Shown: positions 1 through 7,905, counted from the first letter of the stretch. The stretch is DNA of 64,000 nucleotides from Chitinophagales bacterium (GCA_020636645.1 JACJXO010000009.1:1-64000); one strand, 5' to 3'. The notes: generated from the letters alone by a model not told the origin. A program made the numbers and translations.

Positions 1-6
1 CATGTG

Positions 7-318
7 TCAGTATTTTAAATTATTCAATTCAATGCCGGGAATATTTAGATCAATAGCCCTTGAACTACCCAGCCTTATAGATTGCTGACTTACTACATCC
101 CTAACTCCAAAACTACCTCCATTTGGCAGTTGATACCAGACGCCGGGATAACCTGGTTTAGGAGATAATTTAGCACCAGAAGTAATCAGTCTATTTACAA
201 CACTTTGAGCTTCTGTTTGAGTGACAGTTCTTATCGCAGCATTTCTACCGACCTGTTTCCCAATTAGTGATCCACCAGGTCTTAGGATACCGGAAGCGGT
301 TGTCCGCGGTTGGTGTCC
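7..318 (-). pseudogene. C-terminal fragment of a toxin-like protein (polymorphic toxin CT domain?)
   Basis: The minus strand is open from just after a stop codon at 319-321 to a TGA at 7-9 (103 codons). No ATG, GTG or suitable TTG lies near its 5' end, so it looks like a 3' gene remnant or an exchanged cassette. The translation contains GSLIGKQVGRNAAIRTVTQ, a Q-rich helix, then YPGVWYQLPNGGSFGVRD and ends IDLNIPGIELNNLKY. From memory, the order of a G-rich linker, a T-x-x-E/D-A-x-x-L/V-V helix, a W-Y-x-L-P-[DN]-G strand and a terminal D-[VL]-N-[IL]-P-G-I segment resembles C-terminal domains of RHS/CDI-type polymorphic toxins. I cannot name the toxin class. The stretch is visibly more AT-rich than argS. 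No immunity gene is visible, but it could lie left of position 1. Confidence 0.45.
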
Positions 319-329
319 TCACCAACCGC
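306..329. repeat. perfect 10-bp-arm hairpin between argS and the toxin fragment
   Basis: Arms GCGGTTGGTG (306-315) and CACCAACCGC (320-329) are perfectly complementary around a 4-nt loop. There is no T-tract on either side, so it is not a typical intrinsic terminator. It lies exactly where the toxin-like reading frame is interrupted by a stop. It may be a dispersed palindromic element or a recombination boundary. Only this copy was noticed in the window. Confidence 0.6.
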
Positions 330-350
330 TGTTAATAGTATTTGCAGGAA

Positions 351-2120
351 CTACATCCTCTCCACTGCCTCAATGCCCAGCACCCACAATCCATGCTTCA
401 GCACATCTGCTGTTACCGCCGCCAGTGAGGCCCTCAGTTGCTTCTGGGCCGGCGTGTCAGCATGCAGCACACTGTGGTCTGCATAGAACTTGTTGAACTG
501 CTTGGCGAGGTTGTAAGTATAGTTAGCTATCTCTGCCGGCGACCAGCTGGCTGCTGCCTCTTTTAGGACAGCAGGGTAGAGTGAGAGTGTGAGTATGAGT
601 GCCTTTTCTTCCTGATCCGGAGCAGCCATGACTCCTTCCGGAAGATCTCCCAATTTTCTCAGCATGGATTGGATCCTGGCATACGTGTATTGAATGAACG
701 GCCCGGTATTTCCCTGCAGGTCAATGGATTCCTGGGGGTTGAACAGGATGCGTTTCTTCGGGTCCACCCGCAGGATGAAATATTTCAATGCCGCCATGCC
801 GATCTGTCGGTAGAGTGTCTCTTTTTCTTCTGCAGTGAAGTCCTGTTGTTTGTCGCTTTGCTCCAGGAACTCGCGGCTGCTCTTCTCCATTTCGTCCATC
901 AGGTCATCGGCATCCACAACCGTACCTTCGCGGCTCTTCATCTTGCCCTCCGGCAGATCCACCATACCATAGCTGAGGTGGAAGATCCCTTCGGCATAAG
1001 GTTCTTCCAGTTTCTCCAGCACGAGCTTGAGTACTTTGAAATGGTAATCCTGTTCGTTTGCCACCACATAGGCACTTACGTCCATGTGGTAGTCTTCGTA
1101 ACGGGCATGCGCCACGCCTATATCCTGGGTGATGTACACAGAAGTACCATCACTGCGCAGCAATACTTTCTGGTCCAGTCCGGCATCGGTCAGGTCCACC
1201 CAAACAGAGCCATCGTCCTTCCTGAAGAAGAGTCCCTTCTCCAGTCCTTCCAGCACGAGGTCGCGGCCTTTGGTGAAATAAACGGACTCATGATAGTCCT
1301 TCTCAAAATGTACGCCCAGGCGTTGAAAGGTCTCATTGAAACCTGCATACACCCAGCTGTTCATGGTGTTCCATAGTGCCAGGGTATCGGCATCACCGGC
1401 TTCCCATCGCTGCAGCATGTCCACTGCTTCTGTATAGATGGGTGCTTTCTTCTCAGCTTCGTCTTTGGCCATTCCACCAGCCATCAGCTCCTTCACTTCC
1501 GCATCGAACTGCTTGGCGTACTCCACGTAATAGTCGCCCACAAAGTGATCGCCCTTGGTGCCGGTGCTTTCGGGTGTGGTCTTCTGTCCGCTTCGTACAT
1601 AAGCCACCATACTCTTGCAGATAGCGATGCCCCGGTCGTTGTAGATATTGACCGGATGCACATCATTCCCCGCAGCGTTGAGCAATCGCACGGTGCTCAT
1701 GCCCAGCAACATATTGCGGATATGACCCAGGTGCAGCGGCTTGTTGGTGTTTGGTCCGCAGTATTCCACCACGATCTTTTTACCGGTGGATGGCAGGTTG
1801 TTCCAGGCTTTTTCGTCCCGGATATTCCGGAGCAGATCCGTCCAGAAACTGTCTTTCAGCGACAGGTTCAGAAAGCCTTTCACCACGTTGAAGGCGGCGA
1901 TGTCTGCACAATGTTCCAACAGGTAGTGGCCGATCTCATTCCCTGTTTCTACCGGATTCTTCCGGCTTGCTTTCAGCAGCGGAAAGACCACAAAGGTGTA
2001 TTCGCCTTCAAACTCAGAAGGAGTAGGAGAGAGCTTGCACTGCTCTTCATTCAGTTCATAGCTGTACAGTGCCTGCGCCGCTTCCTGCAGCGCCTGCAGC
2101 AATCCGCTGAGGTGATTCAT
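351..2120 (-). CDS. argS: arginyl-tRNA synthetase
   Basis: Class I aminoacyl-tRNA synthetase that charges tRNA-Arg with arginine in the cytoplasm. The 589-aa length is normal for bacterial ArgRS. Visible features are the N-terminal Add1-like domain, the HIGH-type signature in NTNKPLHLGHIRNM, the KMSKS-equivalent KMKSREGT, and a C-terminal anticodon-binding DALR domain ending in WVLGIEAVERM. The ATG start overlaps the arginase stop codon by 4 bp (ATGA at 2117-2120), so the two genes are translationally coupled and argS follows arginase in one operon. Synthesis of the tRNA-charging enzyme may thus be tied to the arginine-degrading enzyme. No promoter of its own was seen. Confidence 0.97.
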   Translation of the reverse strand: MNHLSGLLQALQEAAQALYSYELNEEQCKLSPTPSEFEGEYTFVVFPLLKASRKNPVETGNEIGHYLLEHCADIAAFNVVKGFLNLSLKDSFWTDLLRNIRDEKAWNNLPSTGKKIVVEYCGPNTNKPLHLGHIRNMLLGMSTVRLLNAAGNDVHPVNIYNDRGIAICKSMVAYVRSGQKTTPESTGTKGDHFVGDYYVEYAKQFDAEVKELMAGGMAKDEAEKKAPIYTEAVDMLQRWEAGDADTLALWNTMNSWVYAGFNETFQRLGVHFEKDYHESVYFTKGRDLVLEGLEKGLFFRKDDGSVWVDLTDAGLDQKVLLRSDGTSVYITQDIGVAHARYEDYHMDVSAYVVANEQDYHFKVLKLVLEKLEEPYAEGIFHLSYGMVDLPEGKMKSREGTVVDADDLMDEMEKSSREFLEQSDKQQDFTAEEKETLYRQIGMAALKYFILRVDPKKRILFNPQESIDLQGNTGPFIQYTYARIQSMLRKLGDLPEGVMAAPDQEEKALILTLSLYPAVLKEAAASWSPAEIANYTYNLAKQFNKFYADHSVLHADTPAQKQLRASLAAVTADVLKHGLWVLGIEAVERM

Positions 2121-3070
2121 AGTCGGTTCTCAATTTCCAGGGTCACCTTCTCGAGGATCTCGAGGGCGATCTCTGCCATCAGGTTCTTCTTGTTGTCGAG
2201 GGTGGGATTGATCTCGGTCAGCTCCATGCAGCATACTTTGGGATGCTTGGCAAAAGCACTCATCAGCTGGAAGGCCTCGCTTTCATACAGACCGCTCTTG
2301 ACCGGTGTACCGGTGCCGCGACTGATGTTCGCATCCATACTGTCCACGTCAAAGCTGACGTAAATGCGATCGCAGTGTTCGAGTCTTTTCAGGGCATCTT
2401 CCACCACGAAACTTGTGCCTGTCTCCCGCATCTTCTGCACTGTATAGTTCTTGACCTTGTTTTGTTTCAGGATGAAGCGTTCTGCTTTCTCCAGGTCACG
2501 CACGGCGATGAAGATGAGATCCTTGAATCCGACCTTGGGCTGAATACCTCCGATGTTCTTCAGCTCTTCCCAGGCGGCGATGGTATTCTCTTCAGGCTGG
2601 TTGATTTGACAGACCTTGTTGTCCAGACCGGTACTGGCAGCCAGCGGCATACCATGTAAGTTCCCGGACGGTGTAGTGTAAGGCGAATGGATATCAGCAT
2701 GTGCATCGATCCAGATGACACCGAGTTTTTCTTCGGGATATGCCATCCGCAAACCGGCGATGGTACCTCCGGCATTGCTGTGATCGCCGGAAATGAGGAT
2801 GGGGAAGTTTCCGGCTTTCAGGGTGTCCACCACGGTCTCGGCAATGCGCTTGTACATCTCCACGATGTAGTGGATCTTGACCGCATAGGCGGTTTCGATG
2901 TCGTCCAGTACCTCATCGTTATTGCTGGGTATGATGGTGGGCGGATGGTTCTTGAAATAGCGGCTGCCTTTGGTCCAGGCTGCCACCCTGATAGCATCAA
3001 AACCCAGACCGGAACCTCTGGTTCCCGCACCTAATTCGCTGTTGACGGAGATGACTCGTACTGCACTCAT
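2117..3070 (-). CDS. rocF: arginase / arginase-family ureohydrolase
   Basis: Ureohydrolase fold, 317 aa. Expected to hydrolyse arginine to ornithine and urea with a binuclear Mn centre. The metal-binding motifs are all present: SGDHSNAGG (His97), IDAHADIH (Asp122, His124, Asp126) and SFDVDSMD near residue 235, followed by the family-typical ELTEINP segment. Other family members (agmatinase, formimidoylglutamase) share these motifs. Arginase is favoured because the gene is coupled to argS and divergent from speA. The ATG at 3068-3070 lies only 7 nt after a TAACTTTG -7 element (3078-3085, minus strand), so the mRNA leader is very short. Confidence 0.85.
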   Translation of the reverse strand: MSAVRVISVNSELGAGTRGSGLGFDAIRVAAWTKGSRYFKNHPPTIIPSNNDEVLDDIETAYAVKIHYIVEMYKRIAETVVDTLKAGNFPILISGDHSNAGGTIAGLRMAYPEEKLGVIWIDAHADIHSPYTTPSGNLHGMPLAASTGLDNKVCQINQPEENTIAAWEELKNIGGIQPKVGFKDLIFIAVRDLEKAERFILKQNKVKNYTVQKMRETGTSFVVEDALKRLEHCDRIYVSFDVDSMDANISRGTGTPVKSGLYESEAFQLMSAFAKHPKVCCMELTEINPTLDNKKNLMAEIALEILEKVTLEIENRL

Positions 3071-3077
3071 AAAGGTT

Positions 3078-3085
3078 CAAAGTTA
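3078..3085 (-). promoter_or_regulatory. -7 element (TAACTTTG) of the arginase-argS operon
   Basis: Exact match to the Bacteroidota TAnnTTTG -7 consensus, read on the minus strand. It lies 7 nt upstream of the arginase ATG. It is 1 bp from the divergent -7 element of speA, so the two promoters compete for the same 20-bp patch. No clear -33 TTTG was found. Confidence 0.6.
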
Positions 3086-3086
3086 T

Positions 3087-3094
3087 TACTTTTG
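3087..3094 (+). promoter_or_regulatory. -7 element (TACTTTTG) of speA
   Basis: Exact TAnnTTTG match on the plus strand, about 50 nt upstream of the speA TTG start. It lies back to back with the arginase -7 element. Initiation would be near 3100, placing the 12-codon upstream ORF (3111-3149) inside the leader. Confidence 0.55.
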
Positions 3095-3110
3095 TCCCGC
3101 ATGCTGCACC

Positions 3111-3149
3111 ATGGTTGAACCGACAGACAAACCCCATCAGGAACCTTGA
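3111..3149 (+). CDS. possible 12-codon leader ORF overlapping the speA start
   Basis: ATG at 3111 opens a 12-codon frame (MVEPTDKPHQEP) whose TGA (3147-3149) overlaps the TTG start codon of speA (3146-3148). The frames differ (35 nt between starts). Such a stop/start overlap allows termination-reinitiation, which would help translation from a weak TTG codon. A chance frame cannot be excluded. Confidence 0.35.
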   Translation: MVEPTDKPHQEP

Positions 3150-4546
3150 AAAATACCTACTTAGACCTCATTCAGCAAACCTTCTACTTTCCGCAGGAGG
3201 GCTTTGATGTAAAGAACAATTGGCTGCATTTCAACGGAATCCCGCTGAAGCAGCTTATTGAGGAATATGGTACGCCTATGCGAATCACTTACCTGCCCAA
3301 GATCTCCCAGCAGATCCAAAAGGCCAAGAAGTTGTTCAGCAATGCGATGGATGAGCTGGACTACAAGGGGAAGTACTATTACTGTTATTGTACCAAGAGT
3401 TCTCATTTTGCGCATGTGCTGGACGAGGCGCTGAAAAATGATATCCATCTGGAGACCTCTTCGGCTTATGATATTGATATCATTGAGAAGCTGTATCTGA
3501 ACAAGCGGATCACCAAGAATACTTTCATTGTGTGCAACGGGTTCAAGACGAACGTTTATACACAACGCATCAGCAAGCTCGCCAACCTGGGCTTTAACAT
3601 CATTCCGGTGCTGGATAATAAAGAAGAGCTGAAAGAGTATGAAGACCGCATCATCAATGATTGTCAGATCGGGATACGGATCGCAGCAGAAGAACAGCCG
3701 GAGTTTCAGCTCTATACCAGCAGACTGGGCATCCGCTATTCAGAGATCAGAAGTTTCTATGAGCAGTACGTGCAGACCAACCCCAAGTTCAAGCTCCGGA
3801 TGCTGCACTTCTTCATAAACAGTGGTATCCGCGATGACATCTACTACTGGAACGAGCTGACCAAGTCGCTGAAGGTGTATTGTGAGATGCGGAAGATATG
3901 CGAAGACCTGACCGCCCTGAACATCGGTGGTGGTTTTCCGGTGCGCAACAGCCTGGGCTTTGAGTATGACTATACCTATATGGTTAGAGAGATCATCAAT
4001 AAAGTACAGACAACGTGTGAGCAGGAAGGAGTTCCTTGTCCGGATATCTTCACGGAGTTCGGCAGTTTCACGGTAGCTGAAAGTGGTGCACATATCTTTT
4101 CTGTACTGGCAGAAAAACAGCAGAACGACAGCGAGCGCTGGTACATGATAGACAACTCTTTGATGACCACCATGCCCGACGCATGGGGAATCAATTCCCG
4201 TTTCATCCTGCTGCCGGTCAACAAGTGGAGTGGGGAAGTACAAAGGGTGAACGTGGGCGGATTATCCTGCGACCAGATGGATTACTACAACTCTGAGGCA
4301 CATACCAACGAAGTATATCTGCCCAGGATGGATAATACCAGTCCGCTGTACATCGGTTTCTTTCATACTGGCGCCTACCAGGAAAGCATAAGCGGATACG
4401 GTGGCATCAAACACTGTCTGATCCCCTCGCCCAAGCATATTCTCATTCAGAAGAACGGCGATGGATCGTTAAGCTATGAGGAGTTTGCCCCGCAGCAGAC
4501 CGTTGACAGCATGCTGGAGATTCTGGGGTATGATAAGCTTGAGTGA
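3146..4546 (+). CDS. speA: arginine decarboxylase, short Bacteroidota type (fold III PLP enzyme)
   Basis: PLP-dependent alanine-racemase-fold decarboxylase, 466 aa. Expected to convert arginine to agmatine for polyamine synthesis. The N-terminus (DLIQQTFYFPQEGF) matches the compact SpeA group common in Bacteroidota rather than the 630-aa proteobacterial SpeA. The PLP lysine is probably Lys84 in YYYCYCTKSSHFAHV, and the glycine-rich phosphate loop is LNIGGGFPVRNS. The start is a TTG at 3146, chosen because it gives the family-typical N-terminus and has AGGAA 3-8 nt upstream; the only in-frame upstream ATG (3101) is stopped after five codons. It is divergent from arginase, so one regulatory region governs two competing uses of arginine. 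Diaminopimelate decarboxylase is the related alternative and less likely. Confidence 0.85.
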   Translation: MKNTYLDLIQQTFYFPQEGFDVKNNWLHFNGIPLKQLIEEYGTPMRITYLPKISQQIQKAKKLFSNAMDELDYKGKYYYCYCTKSSHFAHVLDEALKNDIHLETSSAYDIDIIEKLYLNKRITKNTFIVCNGFKTNVYTQRISKLANLGFNIIPVLDNKEELKEYEDRIINDCQIGIRIAAEEQPEFQLYTSRLGIRYSEIRSFYEQYVQTNPKFKLRMLHFFINSGIRDDIYYWNELTKSLKVYCEMRKICEDLTALNIGGGFPVRNSLGFEYDYTYMVREIINKVQTTCEQEGVPCPDIFTEFGSFTVAESGAHIFSVLAEKQQNDSERWYMIDNSLMTTMPDAWGINSRFILLPVNKWSGEVQRVNVGGLSCDQMDYYNSEAHTNEVYLPRMDNTSPLYIGFFHTGAYQESISGYGGIKHCLIPSPKHILIQKNGDGSLSYEEFAPQQTVDSMLEILGYDKLE

Positions 4547-4654
4547 TGTACGGAAGCCGGATCACGGATTGAACTGATGTCACGGAGTTCACTGATTGTT
4601 ATCGTAAAGGAAGCTGGGTTCTGTATTGAAAAATCAATCCCTCATTCAGATAGC

Positions 4655-4663
4655 TCCCGATAG
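4655..4663. repeat. TCCCGATAG half-site
   Basis: This 9-mer is one complete arm of the 18-bp palindrome at 56850-56867. Both copies sit within 30 bp of a short-period tandem array. Confidence 0.35.
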
Positions 4664-4682
4664 TAAAACGGAAAAAGACATT

Positions 4683-4756
4683 TTCTCATTCCCGCATTCT
4701 CCTGTTTCCACATTCCCCCATTTCTACATTTCCACATTTTCTCATTTCCACATTTT
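4683..4756. repeat. tandem octamer array (consensus CATTTCCA)
   Basis: The CATT core recurs at exact 8-bp intervals from 4687 through about nine units, with unit variants such as CATTCCCG, CATTTCTA and CATTTTCT. It occupies the gap between the convergent speA and lipoprotein genes. The rest of 4547-4762 shows only a doubled TCACGGA and no gene or clear terminator. Confidence 0.75.
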
Positions 4757-4762
4757 AAGTAC

Positions 4763-6085
4763 TCACTCCCGCACCTGCTCGAACCGGTAATTGTCGAAAC
4801 GCAGGATATAGACATTCTTGTTCTCGTAGAAATCGGTAGCACCATCGGAGGTCAGGGAAGGTCCGAATTTGAATTCATACAACATCTTTCTGGTGGGTCT
4901 TGGCCTGGAGAATCCTTCCGGCAGGAAAGGGCCGTTTTGTAGCAGCAGGTAACCTACGTAGAGGGTCAGGTCGTATCCCCGCATGGCATAATCGGTCGGG
5001 TTGCTGTTGTAACGCTTGCCAAAATCGTTGATGAAATTTTCGAGTTTGGGCGACAGCGGATTTACCCAATAAGCACTTGGGTACTGGAAGTGCAGGTTTT
5101 CGAAGTAATCGAGTGAAAGACTTTCCATGTCCAGTACAGGGCTCAGTCCGCCCACCTCCAGATCATAGTTCTTGGTGTACAGCGAAAGTTGCCGCATCAT
5201 CCCGTTCACGAACAGCTCATCGGTCGATGCCAGGAAAACAAAATTGTCACGACCCTGTATCATGCTGTTCTGCACTGCTTCCGCACTGTTGGCAAAGGCC
5301 AGTTGCGGCTTGTATCCATCCACCTTCAGGGCATCCCATGCTTTGATCACTTCTGCTTTGATCAGACTGTCGGTACCGGTTTCACCTTTGCTGGCGATAA
5401 TGATACGATAGTTGACACTTTGCTTCGTCCAGGACAACAACAAAGTCTGTAGCTGAGTGCCCAGTGTAGAATTGGCCATCAGAAACCAGGGGTTTTCTTT
5501 TGCTGCAGATGATGAAGGCGACAACGGAGAAACAATGAACTTCTCATTGGCTTTCGCCCATTCGCTGGCTACTTCCAGACTGCTGTTGAACAGCGGACCG
5601 ATAACCACATCAGACTGGATCATTTCGTATTGATCCAGAATGTCTTCTAGTCTGCCCACATCACGCAGGTCATCGAACAGGGAGACCTCCAGATTCAGTC
5701 CCATCTCCTGCAGCGTATCCAGAGCCATCAGGCTTCCTTCATAGAATTCCAGGCTGGCCAGACTCTGCATACCGGTAATATTGTCCTGACTCATCAGGTT
5801 CTCCAGCTCTGTACGGTCCAGGTGAAAGGGCAGGATATAGGATATACGGTACACATCACGTTTAGCCCATTTTCCCTTCTGTTCGTCTTTCTTGTCTTTG
5901 ATGTGGTCTTCCTTTTCCTGAGGTTCATCAATGACAAGTGTATCTTCTTTTTCCTCCGGGTGTTTATCGATCACCACAGGAGGTTTTTCCGGTTCCGGTT
6001 CGCCGAACAGGTCCTGCAGAAAAGCGCAGGAGGGCAGCAGGAACAGAGAGAGCAGGAGGATTAGTATATGCTTATTCCCATTCAA
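4763..6085 (-). CDS. lipoprotein with type I periplasmic-binding fold (ABC-type substrate-binding-like)
   Basis: The mature part begins after a lipoprotein signal (HILILLLSLFLLPSC, Cys about residue 20). An acidic/Pro/Lys linker follows, then a full periplasmic-binding-protein type I fold: YRISYILPF, DVVIGPLF, FIVSPLSPSSS and a C-terminal YAMRGYDLTLYVGYLL. In Bacteroidota, proteins with this fold are often annotated as amino-acid ABC substrate-binding or LpoA-like proteins; here there is no LysM domain and no permease or ATPase nearby, so a transport role is doubtful. The TTG at 6085 is preferred because it gives a compact signal peptide. An in-frame ATG at 6124 would add 13 residues and lies inside guaA. 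Either way the 5' end overlaps the guaA stop, so the gene is probably translated from the guaA mRNA. Confidence 0.7.
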   Translation of the reverse strand: MNGNKHILILLLSLFLLPSCAFLQDLFGEPEPEKPPVVIDKHPEEKEDTLVIDEPQEKEDHIKDKKDEQKGKWAKRDVYRISYILPFHLDRTELENLMSQDNITGMQSLASLEFYEGSLMALDTLQEMGLNLEVSLFDDLRDVGRLEDILDQYEMIQSDVVIGPLFNSSLEVASEWAKANEKFIVSPLSPSSSAAKENPWFLMANSTLGTQLQTLLLSWTKQSVNYRIIIASKGETGTDSLIKAEVIKAWDALKVDGYKPQLAFANSAEAVQNSMIQGRDNFVFLASTDELFVNGMMRQLSLYTKNYDLEVGGLSPVLDMESLSLDYFENLHFQYPSAYWVNPLSPKLENFINDFGKRYNSNPTDYAMRGYDLTLYVGYLLLQNGPFLPEGFSRPRPTRKMLYEFKFGPSLTSDGATDFYENKNVYILRFDNYRFEQVRE

Positions 6086-7613
6086 TGGTTGCAGGCGGTT
6101 TGGAGCTGATATCGTAAACAACACGGTTGATCCCTTTCACATGGTTAATAATATCGGAGCTGATCTTTCCCAGCAGTTCGTGGGGCAGGTGACTCCAGTC
6201 GGCGGTCATGCCATCGGTCGAATTTACACAACGTATGGCCAGCACGTTTTCATATGTTCTTTCATCACCCATCACACCCACGGTCTGTATAGGCAGCAGC
6301 ACGGCTCCGGCCTGCCATACCTGTTCATACCAGCCGGATCTTTTCAGGTGGCCTATATACACAGCATCAGCTTCCTGCAGGATGCGCACTTTTTCTGCGG
6401 TCACATCGCCTATGATGCGAATGGCCAGTCCCGGTCCGGGGAAAGGGTGTCTGTTCAGCAGCTCCGGCTTGAGGCTGAGGGCTGTACCCACTCTGCGCAC
6501 CTCGTCCTTGAAAAGGAAACGCAGCGGTTCCACCACCTTCAGGTGCAGTTTTTCAGGAAGTCCACCCACGTTATGGTGAGACTTGATGGTAGCCGAAGGT
6601 CCGTGTACGGAGATGGATTCGATAACGTCTGGATAGATGGTACCTTGCGCCAGCCACTTTACATCCTGAATGGCGTGTGCTTCGCGGTCGAACACCTCTA
6701 TGAATACCCGACCGATGATCTTTCTTTTTTGCTCGGGATCGGTCACGCCGGCCAGCTGCGATAAAAAATCTTCTGTAGCATCCACGCCTTTTACATTCAG
6801 TCCGAGGTCCTGATAGGTGTGGAGCACGTCGTCGTATTCATTTTTGCGAAGCAGGCCGTTGTTGACGAAAATGCAATGCAGTTGTTTACCAATGGCCCTG
6901 TGCAGGAGGAGGGCAGCCACAGATGAATCCACCCCGCCTGACAGGCCCAGGACTACCTTATCTGTGCCGATGGTCTGCTTCAGGTTGTCAACCGTTTCTT
7001 CCACGAATGACTGCGGGGTCCAGCTTTGTTCGCAACCGGAAATGCGCACAACAAAATTCTCCAGCATGGTCAGCCCTTCGCTGGTATGGGTCACTTCCGG
7101 GTGAAACTGGATGCAATGGATGGGGAAGGGTGTGGCACCTTCATCACTGCTGTAGGCTGCCACATCAATAGAAGCCGTTTTGGCAGTAATGTGAAACCCG
7201 TCAGGGATGGCCATGACGGTATCGCTGTGGCTCATCCATACCTGGCTTTCATCGTTTACGCCATAGAACAGCGGACATTCTTTTTCCACCAGGTGCAGAA
7301 ATGCCCTTCCATATTCCCTTTTGGAAGAGGGGGCCACTTTGCCTCCATGATGTTGCGCTATGTACTGGGCGCCAAAGCATACTGCCAGCAGCGGGCGTTT
7401 ATTAGCCACATGGTCGTAGTCGAAATCGGGTAGTTGGGGGGAAGAGACTGAAAACGGACTACCGGACAGGATGATGCCTTTGATATCGTCTGTGATCTCC
7501 GGCAGCTTGTTACAGGGCACGATCTCGGAGTACACATTCAGTTCTCTGACACGCCTGGCAATGAGCTGGGTGTACTGTGAACCGAAGTCAACGATGAGAA
7601 TTTTTTCAGTCAT
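6072..7613 (-). CDS. guaA: GMP synthase (glutamine-hydrolysing)
   Basis: Makes GMP from XMP, ATP and glutamine, the last step of guanine nucleotide synthesis. It has an N-terminal class I glutamine amidotransferase domain (nucleophile Cys79 in LLAVCFGAQ, His and Glu in IQFHPEV) and then the ATP-pyrophosphatase domain with the P-loop LGLSGGVDSSVA. The C-terminal dimerisation domain ends in PPATIEWE, the family-typical end. The ATG at 7613 is chosen (513 aa). A TTG two codons upstream at 7619 falls inside a perfect -7 element and is unlikely to be used. It probably has an almost leaderless mRNA and leads an operon with the downstream lipoprotein. Confidence 0.97.
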   Translation of the reverse strand: MTEKILIVDFGSQYTQLIARRVRELNVYSEIVPCNKLPEITDDIKGIILSGSPFSVSSPQLPDFDYDHVANKRPLLAVCFGAQYIAQHHGGKVAPSSKREYGRAFLHLVEKECPLFYGVNDESQVWMSHSDTVMAIPDGFHITAKTASIDVAAYSSDEGATPFPIHCIQFHPEVTHTSEGLTMLENFVVRISGCEQSWTPQSFVEETVDNLKQTIGTDKVVLGLSGGVDSSVAALLLHRAIGKQLHCIFVNNGLLRKNEYDDVLHTYQDLGLNVKGVDATEDFLSQLAGVTDPEQKRKIIGRVFIEVFDREAHAIQDVKWLAQGTIYPDVIESISVHGPSATIKSHHNVGGLPEKLHLKVVEPLRFLFKDEVRRVGTALSLKPELLNRHPFPGPGLAIRIIGDVTAEKVRILQEADAVYIGHLKRSGWYEQVWQAGAVLLPIQTVGVMGDERTYENVLAIRCVNSTDGMTADWSHLPHELLGKISSDIINHVKGINRVVYDISSKPPATIEWE

Positions 7614-7616
7614 GCG

Positions 7617-7624
7617 CAAAGATA
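7617..7624 (-). promoter_or_regulatory. -7 element (TATCTTTG) of guaA
   Basis: Perfect TAnnTTTG match on the minus strand, separated from the guaA ATG by only three nucleotides (CGC). With Bacteroidota start-site spacing, transcription would begin at or within a few bases of the AUG, giving a leaderless message. Confidence 0.65.
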
Positions 7625-7686
7625 GAAAACGACAGCAGAACGCTGATTGCTCAGCATGTCTATAATGGTCTTATCGGGTGGGGAAA

Positions 7687-7727
7687 GTGTGGAAGGCTGT
7701 TCCCCAAAGTGGGGAAAAATTCCACAC
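7687..7727. repeat. nested inverted repeat upstream of guaA
   Basis: Outer arms GTGTGGAA (7687-7694) and TTCCACAC (7720-7727) enclose inner arms TTCCCC (7700-7705) and GGGGAA (7711-7716). The 5-nt inner loop and perfect pairing would form a branched or extended hairpin. It lies about 60 bp upstream of the guaA promoter and could be an operator or a processing signal. Confidence 0.5.
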
Positions 7728-7865
7728 CCCAATGTTGGTACCGGTGCCGGATGGTGAGCAGTTTTAATTACCTGATGCCTGGAAAATGCTCGTAGTATGA
7801 TCGGCAGCCGAAAGGAATATGGGCTGCAGGCTTTGTTGGGAGGGTTTTTTGGGAAAGATCAGGAG

Positions 7866-7905
7866 AAAAAAAAAGCAGAGGTTACCACTTTCGGGCGCCC
7901 TCTGC
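7866..7905 (-). terminator. intrinsic terminator, module copy 1, with a 10-codon ORF running into it
   Basis: On the minus strand GCAGAGG (7905-7899) pairs with CCTCTGC (7881-7875) and is followed by nine Ts. A 10-codon frame (MGIAEGARKW, ATG at 7914, TAA at 7882-7884) covers the 5' arm and the loop. A ribosome on that frame would block the hairpin, as in attenuators. The 26 bp around the ATG recur almost exactly in copy 2 at about 8123-8148. Confidence 0.6.

Noticed and set aside
221..496. 91-codon plus-strand frame over the argS end
   Set aside because: It crosses argS and the hairpin, has low-complexity Pro/Ser/His content and no domain.
1545..2363. 272-codon plus-strand frame
   Set aside because: Antisense shadow of argS and arginase, which have full family motifs on the minus strand.
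3101..3118. In-frame ATG upstream of speA as its true start
   Set aside because: The frame is stopped after five codons (TGA at 3116-3118).
5931..6764. 277-codon plus-strand frame
   Set aside because: Antisense of guaA and the lipoprotein; no recognisable domain.
7700..7730. DnaA-box-like TTCCACA sequence
   Set aside because: The DnaA box consensus is TTATCCACA; the match is partial and there is no AT-rich unwinding region or dnaA/dnaN neighbour.
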